Below, piece after piece: positions 1 to 6,240 of a DNA stretch of 11,955 nt (position 1 is its first letter; each line of letters begins with the position of its first letter). The notes under the pieces were generated by a model that was given only the letters and a program-made list of their open reading frames with translations, was not told where the DNA came from and made no database searches. Where the stretch lies: contig JBEKTY010000206.1 of assembly GCA_049515555.1 (NCBI GenBank), positions 1 to 11,955 on the forward strand. The letters run 5' to 3'. The translations under genes were made by a program, and so were the position numbers. The stretch comes from JBEKTY01 sp049515555. GTDB lineage: Bacteria > Planctomycetota > Planctomycetia > Pirellulales > Thermoguttaceae.

Positions 1-474
1 ATCGACCTGCGGTGTTTCGGCCATGTCGCCGCCGCCGAAGAAGAGGCGGATCTTCGGATACTTGGCCGCCGCCACCTCGTCAACGCCATTTTGCGCCGCC
101 TTGACGCCCATCTCCATGTTCGCCTGCCCCGAGCAGAGCCAGACGTCGCCGACGAGGACGTCCCGCACCGTGACGATGCTTGAGCCGCGGACGGTGAACG
201 TGTGGGGGCCGCCCGGCGTCATCGGCGGCAAGAGAGCTTTCCACGTGCCGCCGGCGTCGGCCGTGGCGGCGGCGCTAGCGCTGTCGAACGAGACCGTCAC
301 CTTCTCGCCGGGCGATGCCCAACCCCAGACAGGAATCTTCGTCCCGCGCTGCAGCACCATGTGATCCTGGAAGACGCAGGGCAGCCGGATTCCGGCATGA
401 CAGACGGCGGAAGGGGCGAAGCACAGCAACGCGAACGCCACGACACGGTAGAACATGGTTGAGCGAGGCAGCAT
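1..474 (-). CDS. Sialate O-acetylesterase-like secreted esterase, N-terminal part; catalytic Ser replaced by Ala
   Basis: The gene enters from the window edge, so only the first 158 codons are visible. Residues 7-27 form a signal peptide (MFYRVVAFALLCF, cleavage after VCHA). The mature start IRLPCVFQDHMVLQRGTKIPVWGWASPGEKV is split here as LPCVFQDHMVLQR then PVWGWASPGE, the typical N-terminal beta-domain of SASA/sialate O-acetylesterases, which remove O-acetyl groups from sialic acids or other sugars outside the cytoplasm. The catalytic domain opens with VWLCSGQANMEM at 112-122. The family block is GQSNM with Ser as nucleophile; here codon 118 (bases 121-123) is GCG, Ala. The protein may therefore be inactive, or the base may be an error. 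The start at 474 or the internal ATG at 456 are both possible; neither has a clear ribosome site. It lies 27 bases downstream of the propeller gene and was probably co-transcribed with it. Confidence 0.85.
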   Translation of the reverse strand, partial: MLPRSTMFYRVVAFALLCFAPSAVCHAGIRLPCVFQDHMVLQRGTKIPVWGWASPGEKVTVSFDSASAAATADAGGTWKALLPPMTPGGPHTFTVRGSSIVTVRDVLVGDVWLCSGQANMEMGVKAAQNGVDEVAAAKYPKIRLFFGGGDMAETPQVD

Positions 475-501
475 GGTTCTTGCGGATATACCTTGCGGCG
501 G

Positions 502-1482
502 TTACCGGCCGGCAGGGACTCTGCCTCCCGGCGAAGGGGCAAGAGTCGGCGGTCGAAGCCGATAGATCATTTGTTTTTGAAACGCGCTCTCTTCGCAGAT
601 AACGAGGATCTCGCGGTTGGATCGCACGAACGGCCGCACGGCAGAATCGGTGTCGATCCAACCGACGCCTCCGAAGAGCTGCTCGTCCGACTCGACAATG
701 CCGAGCAGCTTGCCGTTGGTCGCATTGTAAACGAACAACACCGAGGTTTCCATTTCGCCGGCAAAGAAACGGTTGCCGTCGTGGGCCGGCTGCGCCGCCT
801 TGATCGACACGGCCCCCTTGGGAAAGACCATCCGGCTGGCCAAGCGGCGATCGCCTTGGAGCCAGCCGTCGTAGCGGATCGCTTCGCGCCCGCAGCAGCC
901 CCATTGCTCCGTGCCAAGCGCCGGATGGTCCCAGGTGATGCCCGACAGGTAGAGCGTGTCCGTCGAAGGATAGTACCAGACGCGGTAGACCTCGACGAAC
1001 TCCGGCGGTCGCGGGAAATAGCGAAGCTTGTTCAGATCGTAGATTACTGCGAACCTATAGAGCTTGCCGCCGTTGAGTCGCCGCACGAGCACCTGGCCGC
1101 CGCTATCGGACAGATCCGGCCAGGTCCGAGCGTCGGCGTTCCAGCCGGTCAGTTCCCAGTCCTTTCCAGGCTCCTTGCCGGACCGGTAGCTGTAGCGGCA
1201 ATGGCCGGTCAGGATCTCGGTTCCGTCCGATGCCGGGTCGAAGTCGGCCGTGGTGCAGAACTCGATGACATGGAACTGCCAGCGCGGGGCGTTCCAGGTG
1301 TCGCCCGCGGGCGAAAAGGCCCGGGCGAAACGCGTGCAGCTGACATGCAGATTGCCTGCATCGTCGACCGACACCGCGCTGGGCATCGCGAGGCGCTGTG
1401 GGCCCAGGGTTCCCAGTTTCGGCCCGGCAAAGACACCGCCGCGCTCGCCGAAGGCTGTAATGAGTTTCGGCTCGCCGTGTCC
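502..1482 (-). pseudogene. C-terminal piece of a broken secreted beta-propeller protein
   Basis: This is the third and last reading-frame piece of the gene that starts at 2596. It begins as GHGEPKLITAFG directly after a frame change in a GGG run at 1481-1483 and ends at a TAA/TAG-type stop at 502-504. Recognisable elements are propeller-blade phrases such as MPSAVSVDDAGNLHVS (NHL-like), YRVWYYPSTDTLYLSGITWD and LFVYNATNGKLLGIVES, with repeated short strand-turn-strand units and many aromatic residues. The last ~12 residues (PPTLAPSPGG onward) look less conserved and may lie past the original stop. The GTG at 1483-1485 could restart translation here, but the product would lack a signal peptide. 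Families of this type are large in planctomycetes; no enzymatic role is established from sequence. Confidence 0.7.
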
Positions 1483-1483
1483 C
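1481..1483 (-). other. Probable one-base deletion (frameshift) in a G run of the propeller gene
   Basis: On the minus strand the codons read ACA CCC ATG TGG GAC ACG, which leaves the conserved frame. Adding one G to the GGG run gives ATG TGG GGA CAC GGC GAG CCG, which reads M-W-G-H-G-E-P and joins both frames without gap or overlap. There is no slippery heptamer of the X-XXY-YYZ type, so programmed frameshifting is unlikely. It may be a real mutation or a homopolymer sequencing error. Confidence 0.65.
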
Positions 1484-2104
1484 ACATGGGTGTGCCGTGT
1501 TCGTCGAACCCCTTGAAACGATGATGATAGATCTTGTCCGAGGCGCTCCAGATGTCGCCGTTGGCGTCGATGTCCCAGGTGCTTCCGGATTTCGTCGCGA
1601 TCAATTCCTCCTTCTGGATCTGGCCGTCGCCGTTCTTATCGGCCCAGATCCAGGCGGTCTCGCGCGGCTGGTCTTTCGGCCAGAGGGTTTCGCTGGGCTC
1701 GCCCGGATACTTGACGAGCCTATCCCGCGCGATCAGGCCGCACCGAATCGCGATTTCCCCGTGTCGCGCGTCGAACCGGTACACGGCCAGGAACGACCCC
1801 CACATGTTCGTCTTGAACAGCAGTCGCCGGCCGGCAATCGTCCGGGCCATGGTCGATTCGCAGGCGATGTGATTTCGCGGGTCGTCCGGGAACGTTCGCG
1901 GGTCGTAGTTGTAGCCTTTGCACGTAGCCTCCTGGCCCGCCGGCTTGGACCAGTCCATCACGTAATGCATGCTCTTGCTGAACAGGTGCGCGGGATCGGA
2001 CGGGTCGAATCCGCCGAACTGCACCACCCCCATCGCGCCATGCAGCCGCCAGACCATCTTTCCATCCGGCGTGAACTTGCGGATGCGCAAACATACCCTT
2101 GCCA
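1482..2104 (-). pseudogene. Middle piece of the broken beta-propeller protein, with EF-hand-like loop
   Basis: Second reading-frame piece of the same gene. It reads IRKFTPDGKMVWRLHG, then FGGFDPSDPAHLFSKSMHYV, DWSKPAGQEATCKGYNYDP, KTNMWGSFLAVYRFD and finally WDIDANGDIWSASDKIYHH up to EHGTPMW. WADKNGDGQIQKEEL (about bases 1624-1668) matches an EF-hand/dockerin calcium loop, D-K-N-G-D-G-x-I-x-x-E-E. At its 5' side (about 2085-2105) the frame switches from the N-terminal piece. At its 3' side the frame changes at 1481-1483, where a fourth G would give W-G-H-G-E-P-K-L and rejoin the C-terminal piece exactly. The function of the intact relative is unknown; a secreted, possibly carbohydrate-linked propeller is inferred from neighbours. 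Confidence 0.7.
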
Positions 2105-2596
2105 CCGGACGAGTTTCAGCCACACGGGAAGCGTGATGCCGGAGCGTTCGCCCAAGGCCCAATCGATTCCTTGATTGGCCAGGCTTGGTCCGAAATCGCG
2201 GCGGTTGCCGTAGAGTCTGTTATCTCGGAAAGAGAGCATCACATACTTGGCATCCGCGGCAGCACTCTGTCGCACCATCAGTGCCGCGCGGGAATTCACG
2301 ATTCCTTCCAGGCTCTTGAGCCGGGCGACCATCGCGAAATCGCCGCTGACTTCCCGGCTCACGAAAAACAGTTCGTCGTTGCCCTTGCGGGCTTCCTGCC
2401 CCTCGGGCGAATTCCCGCCGGCCGTGACCGCGGAAGCCCCGCCCTTCTCCTGCACGCTGCCGGCCCCCTTCGGTGTGCCGATCTGCCGTGCGGTCCACTC
2501 GGCTGGCGGCGCCGCTTGCGCGGTTTCCACGAGCGCGAGTCCGCCCAGCAGAACAAGTAATGCGGGTAAACTCCATCGCTTCCATCGTGCCATCAT
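2105..2596 (-). pseudogene. N-terminal piece of the broken propeller protein: signal peptide and DUF1349-like jelly-roll domain
   Basis: The start ATG at 2596 opens MMARWKRWSLPALLVLLGG, a signal peptide ending near TAQA at residue 28. An AAAAGGG sequence lies about ten bases upstream. Residues ~33-164 resemble the DUF1349/concanavalin-A-like sandwich: NDELFFVSREVSGDFAMVAR, SRAALMVRQS, DAKYVMLSFR and LPVWLKLVR are typical strands. The domain stops short after LPVWLKLVRWQG (about base 2100), where a full domain would continue for several more strands, and the reading frame then changes into the middle propeller piece. The rest of this domain and the first propeller blades seem to be missing, so a deletion as well as a frame change is likely. 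Confidence 0.7.
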
Positions 2597-2619
2597 GTCG
2601 TGTGCCCTTTTATGAATCA

Positions 2620-3333
2620 ATGAATTATGAAGCATCTTTGTCGCAGACGCGGTTCGGGCCGCTGGACAAGCGCGACATCGGCGGGCTGGCCTGGCGTGGC
2701 GAGTATCTCTACGCGACCGAGCCATCGGAGAAAGGCTTCAACGGCATTTGGGTCTTCGAAGCGGCACGGTGGTGGCCGGATCAGAAGCCTTCCTACAAGA
2801 TCGATCTGACCGGCAAGCCGAAGGTGGGCCGCATTGCCGCCGATTCCCAGGGCAATCCGTGGGTCGTCCAGGGCAACGACGTCGTACACTTCAAGCTCGA
2901 AAACGGTGCGGAGCTTGCGCGAGTCACGCTCGCGCCGCCCGCGATGCCCGCGGCGCTAGTTGTCGATCACCTGGACCGCATGCTCGTGGCCGATCGCGGA
3001 CCGGATAGCGATATCAAGCTGTTTGACGCGGCAGGCAAGCCGGTCGGGACCGTCGGCGCCGAGGGCGGCCATCGTGCGGGGCCGGTGCCGGGTTTGATCG
3101 GTCCGCTGCGGTTCGACAAGCCTTCGGGCCTGGCGATCGACGCCAGCAAGAACCTGTACGTCTATAGCGCCGGCGGCGCCTGGCCGCAGACCGTGCGGCT
3201 GGAATCCTATGCCTGGGATGGAAACGCGTGGTCCAAGCTGAACTGGAAGTCCGAAGGGCTCGTCGGCGGCGACTCGGTGTTCATCGACCCGGGCGACGAG
3301 ACCCGGAGTGAGCGATGCCTGCATTGCGGTTAG
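2620..3333 (+). pseudogene. Internal fragment of a second NHL/propeller protein of the same family
   Basis: An open stretch of 237 codons from a fortuitous-looking ATG. It has no signal peptide, and its family-like sequence starts abruptly at TRFGPLDKRDIGGLAWRG (about base 2647). Residues 105-145 (PPAMPAALVVDHLDRMLVAD, then GPDSDIKLFDAAGK) and 165-190 (RFDKPSGLAIDASKNLYV) are NHL-type blades. Similarity fades after SVFIDPGDETR (about 3305), and a TAG follows at 3331. This last part lines up with FGGFDPSDPAHLFSK of the neighbouring minus-strand gene, so the two are paralogues. This piece carries the early blades that the minus-strand gene lacks, while missing the N-terminal sandwich and the late blades. 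It is probably a remnant rather than a working gene. Confidence 0.65.
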
Positions 3334-3421
3334 CTGCCCGGCGAAGGTCCGCAAAGACCCTGACGATTGTCACCGGTGTGTGCAACCTCCCTCCACCCCG
3401 CCTGCCCCAACGAGTCCTCCC

Positions 3422-5644
3422 ATGAAAAGCCTGTGTATCCTTGCGATCCTGTCGGCCGTGGCCACGACCGCCTGGGCCGAACCGCCGGTCCAAGCGCCCG
3501 CCGCAACAGCCGCCAGGAATCTTGACAAGGACTTTCAGACCATCCGGACTCGCTTGATCGAGCGGGCCTTGGAGCCGTGCGTCTACGATGCCGACAAGCT
3601 CCGCGGCATCATCAAGAACCAGCGGGACGACGGTAGTTGGGGCAGCATCGACTACCAGGACCAGAACACGGTGACCTGGGCCGCGAACTATCACCTCGTG
3701 CTGCTCTTGCACCTGTCGACCGCCTACGTCGACGCCCGGCACCCGCTCCACGGCGACCCTTCGACCAAGAAGGTCATCCTGGCGGGCTACGATTACTGGA
3801 CCAAGAACGACTTCCGCAACAAGAACTGGTGGTGGAATGTCGTGGCCACGCCGGGGGCCTTCTCGCGAATCCTGCTCATGATGCAAGACCACCTCTCGCC
3901 GCAGCGACGTGAAGCGGGCCTGAAACTCTGCAACCGGGCCTTCGACGGCAACGGCCGCAACGGCCAGAACCTGGTCTGGGTCGCCGAGGTTCGCATCGCC
4001 CTGGGCGTCCTGAACAAGGATCCCGCCATGACGGCCGACGGATTCGCGCAGATCGGCCGGGAGATCCTCATCGATTCGAGCGAGGGCCACATTCAGCCGG
4101 ATTGGAGCTTCAACCAGCACGCCAACGACGACAAGCCGCAGTTGTACTCGGGTGGCTACGGCAAGGAGTTCTCCAAGCGGTGCGCCAACTTTGCCCGCCT
4201 GGGCGCCGGTACTCAGTTCCAATGGCGGAAGGAAACACTCGACACGCTGATCGGCTACGTGCTCGACGGCCAGCAATGGATGTGTCGCGGGCGAATGTTC
4301 GACTACGGGGCTTGCGGGCGGAACATCACGCGGCAGGGCCTCAGCGCCGCCGACCTGGCCGAGGCCTGCGACGATCTGGCTGCGTTGGACACGCCGCGGA
4401 AGGCGGAGCTTCTGGCCTTCGCCCGGCGGCTCCGCGGCCAGACCGGCCCGGACGAGGCCGCGCCCTCGGGCAACCGCTACTTCTGGCGCACGGAGTTCAT
4501 GGCCCATCAGCGCGCGGGCTGGTATGCCTCGGTCAAGATGGCCTCGTCCCGCACGGTGGGCACCGAGAAAATGAATGGCGAGAACCTGCTCGGCGCTCAC
4601 CTGTTCGACGGTGTCAATTACCTGCTGCGTAGCGGCGAGGAGTATTTCGATATCTTCCCGGTCTGGGACTGGCGGCGTGTGCCCGGTGTGACTTGGCATC
4701 TGGCCGACGCCAAGGACCAGCCCTTCTGGCCGTACATGCCCAAGGGACTGGGCGCATGGGCGGGCGGCGTCAGCGACGGCGTTTACGGCATGGCCAGCCT
4801 CGATCTGTGGAAAGACGCCGCATGGTACCGAGAACCCGGCATGGGAAAGAAACTCGTGGGCAAGAAGGCATACTTCTTCTTCGACCACGAGTATGTCTGC
4901 CTGGGCGCGGGCATCCGCTGCGAGTTGGAGAAACCCGTGGTGGCGACATCCATCAACCAGTGTTTCCTCAAAGGTCCGGTGCGCGTCGCCAATGCCGCCG
5001 CGGCCAAGACCGCGGAAAAAGGGCGTCAGACGCTTAAGATGCCCGCCTGGGTGCTGCACGACGGCGTAGGATATGTTTTCCCTGCCGGCGGCGACGTTAT
5101 CCTGGACACCAGCGCACAGACGGGCGACTGGCGGCGGATCAACTCGAGTGCGGGCAAGGCCGAGCCGATCTCGCGCGACGTTTTTAGCCTGTGGATCGAC
5201 CAGGGCGCCAAGCCCGACAACGGCGGCTACGCCTATGTGGTCGTGCCCCTCACGAAGGAACCGGACCTGGCGTCCTACGCAAAGCATCCGGCGGTCGAGA
5301 TCGTTGCCAATCGCCCGAAGCTGCAGGCCGTGTGGAATCGGCAGGCGAAGGTTGGAATGGCGGCATTCTACGAGGCCGAGGCGGTGGAGTTGGGCGGCCG
5401 GAAACTGACGGTCGATAAACCGTGTGTGCTCTTGATTCGCGCGCTGGAAGGCAAGCTGGAATTGGCGGTCTCCACGGCCGTCGCCACCACGCTGGAAGCA
5501 GGCATCGAGATTGATGGGCGGCTGGAAGGCGACGGCGCAAGCTACGACGCTGCACGCAAGCTCACGCGAGTCGCGTTCCGTTTGAGTGGCGAGCGGAGCA
5601 ACGCAGGCCGCCCGGTTGTCAAGACGCTGGAAGTGGGAGAGTAA
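3422..5644 (+). CDS. Secreted polysaccharide lyase family 8 (hyaluronan/chondroitin/xanthan lyase type)
   Basis: An intact 740-residue protein, close to the usual PL8 length. A signal peptide covers residues 1-19 (cleavage AWA/EPP). An alpha-helical toroid domain runs to ~390 and beta-sandwich domains follow to the end. PL8 landmarks are NWWWNVVATPG at 135-145 (catalytic Asn region), DWSFNQH at 227-233 and YSGGYG at 242-247 (His and Tyr of the lyase centre), CRGRMF at 288-293 with GRNITR at 299-304 (the two conserved Arg), FDIFPVWDWRRVPGVTW at 409-425, FDHEYVCLGAGI at 487-498, and VFSLWIDQGAKP at 587-598. PL8 enzymes cut uronate-containing polymers by beta-elimination and leave unsaturated ends. 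The substrate cannot be read from sequence. GGGAGAG at its 3' end serves the next gene, so the two were one operon. The ATG at 3422 is chosen because it opens the signal peptide; no clear ribosome site precedes it. Confidence 0.9.
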   Translation: MKSLCILAILSAVATTAWAEPPVQAPAATAARNLDKDFQTIRTRLIERALEPCVYDADKLRGIIKNQRDDGSWGSIDYQDQNTVTWAANYHLVLLLHLSTAYVDARHPLHGDPSTKKVILAGYDYWTKNDFRNKNWWWNVVATPGAFSRILLMMQDHLSPQRREAGLKLCNRAFDGNGRNGQNLVWVAEVRIALGVLNKDPAMTADGFAQIGREILIDSSEGHIQPDWSFNQHANDDKPQLYSGGYGKEFSKRCANFARLGAGTQFQWRKETLDTLIGYVLDGQQWMCRGRMFDYGACGRNITRQGLSAADLAEACDDLAALDTPRKAELLAFARRLRGQTGPDEAAPSGNRYFWRTEFMAHQRAGWYASVKMASSRTVGTEKMNGENLLGAHLFDGVNYLLRSGEEYFDIFPVWDWRRVPGVTWHLADAKDQPFWPYMPKGLGAWAGGVSDGVYGMASLDLWKDAAWYREPGMGKKLVGKKAYFFFDHEYVCLGAGIRCELEKPVVATSINQCFLKGPVRVANAAAAKTAEKGRQTLKMPAWVLHDGVGYVFPAGGDVILDTSAQTGDWRRINSSAGKAEPISRDVFSLWIDQGAKPDNGGYAYVVVPLTKEPDLASYAKHPAVEIVANRPKLQAVWNRQAKVGMAAFYEAEAVELGGRKLTVDKPCVLLIRALEGKLELAVSTAVATTLEAGIEIDGRLEGDGASYDAARKLTRVAFRLSGERSNAGRPVVKTLEVGE
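5635..5641 (+). promoter_or_regulatory. Ribosome binding site for the SDR stub
   Basis: GGGAGAG lies inside the last codons of the lyase gene, seven bases before the ATG at 5649. It fixes that start and shows the dehydrogenase was once a translated downstream gene, though the gene now stops after a few dozen codons. Confidence 0.6.
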
Positions 5645-5648
5645 CTCC

Positions 5649-5765
5649 ATGAATGTCTTCCGACTCGACGGCCGCCGGGCGATGATCACCGGTGCGAGCA
5701 AGGGCATCGGTCTGGGTATTCCGCGCGACCCGTCGAACATCGAGAGCCGCTGCTCGAAGAGCTAA
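5649..5765 (+). pseudogene. N-terminal stub of a short-chain dehydrogenase/reductase (KduD-like)
   Basis: The reading frame gives MNVFRLDGRRAMITGASKGI then GLGI before it departs into PRDPSNIESRCSKS and a TAA. TGASKGIGLGI is the TGxxxGIG NAD(P)-binding turn of SDR enzymes, which are normally ~250 residues; only the first ~24 residues remain. The RLDGRxAxITGASxGIG start resembles gluconate/2-keto-3-deoxy-gluconate dehydrogenases such as KduD, which act on products of uronate-polymer lyases, but other SDRs share it. Its start is four bases after the lyase stop with a strong ribosome site, so it was the second gene of that operon. The break is near 5717-5722, where a different frame with C-terminal hydrolase-like sequence begins. 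Confidence 0.7.
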
Positions 5766-6148
5766 TCGGCAAGCCGAACGTCATCCACGTCACGGACAAC
5801 CTGGCCGCCGTGGGCAATAGCGCCGTCAAGCGCGCCGACTACGTCACATTGTCCGAACCGATACTCAAGCCGCTCGGTTACGCCTTCAACGCCGGTGGCC
5901 TGCCGGTCGAGTGCATTGTCTGAAACCTGCCGCAGCAGAAGGGCTACTTGGTCTATCTGGGCAACTGGGACGGCAACAGGGCGGCCCACCCGGTGATTTC
6001 CCTTCCGCCGCTGAAGGGCAAGATGAAAATCGAGGTTTACAGCTCGGCCAGCAAGACCCTGGCCGATGCGACCGCCCCCGGACTGACGGCCCTCGCCGTG
6101 GAATTAGCCCCAGCCCAGGTGAAACTGCTCCGCATCCAGTCGGAATGA
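5717..6148 (+). pseudogene. C-terminal remnant of a probable glycoside hydrolase, with in-frame TGA
   Basis: The frame is open from about 5711 with no start codon of its own. It reads HREPLLEELIGKPNVIHVTD, YVTLSEPILKPLGYAFNAGG, LPVECIV, then TGA at 5921-5923, then NLPQQKGYLVYLGNWDGN, ISLPPLKGKMKIEVYSS and the end LAVELAPAQVKLLRIQSE. The last part resembles the C-terminal sandwich of beta-galactosidase-like hydrolases, in which a strand of the type L-x-P-x-x-V-x-L-L-R closes the protein. The family assignment is tentative. The TGA sits in VECIV*NLPQQKGY, where CGA (Arg) would fit, so a single C-to-T change is a simple explanation. Its 5' part is replaced by the dehydrogenase stub. No intact product can be made. 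Confidence 0.5.
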
Positions 6149-6165
6149 AATGATCAATCGTTTCA
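6146..6165. promoter_or_regulatory. Imperfect palindrome between convergent genes
   Basis: TGAAATGATCAATCGTTTCA has matching outer arms (TGAAA/TTTCA) and a partly symmetric centre (GAT..ATC). It overlaps the TGA stop of the hydrolase remnant and lies ~75 bases beyond the end of the GH71 gene. The form recalls LacI-family operators but could also be a weak hairpin. No adjacent regulator is present, and its role is not shown. Confidence 0.25.
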
Positions 6166-6197
6166 TCGTAACAGGCCGCCGGGTTCTGGAGGTGGAG

Positions 6198-6215
6198 CGA
6201 TGGCCGTTGGAGGCC
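6198..6215 (+). repeat. 18-bp direct repeat, copy 1 (downstream side of GH71 gene)
   Basis: CGATGGCCGTTGGAGGCC occurs here and again at 8561-8578 in the same orientation. The bases on either side differ. The two copies bracket the GH71 gene and are outside any gene I can support. Confidence 0.75.
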
Positions 6216-6240
6216 TGCGCCAGGTTACCGGTCCGGCTGT

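Noticed and set aside
1478..1486. Programmed ribosomal frameshift in the propeller gene
   Set aside because: There is no slippery heptamer and no strong downstream stem; a G-run deletion repairs it exactly.
493..1524. A 343-codon plus-strand open frame
   Set aside because: It is antisense to the propeller pieces, which have recognisable blade motifs and an EF-hand loop in adjoining sequence.
3315..3425. A 36-codon plus-strand frame ending in ATGA overlap with the PL8 start
   Set aside because: No ribosome site, no recognisable features, and a Pro/Arg-rich composition expected from chance in GC-rich DNA.
3281..5740. An 819-codon open frame on the minus strand across the whole PL8 gene
   Set aside because: The sense strand carries a clear PL8 protein with signal peptide and active-site motifs. 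The antisense product is an Arg/Val/Ala-rich shadow typical of GC-rich genes, with no family features.
5921..5923. TGA as a selenocysteine codon
   Set aside because: The codon is not in a redox-type motif, the gene lacks its front part, and no obvious SECIS-like hairpin follows. A mutated CGA explains it.
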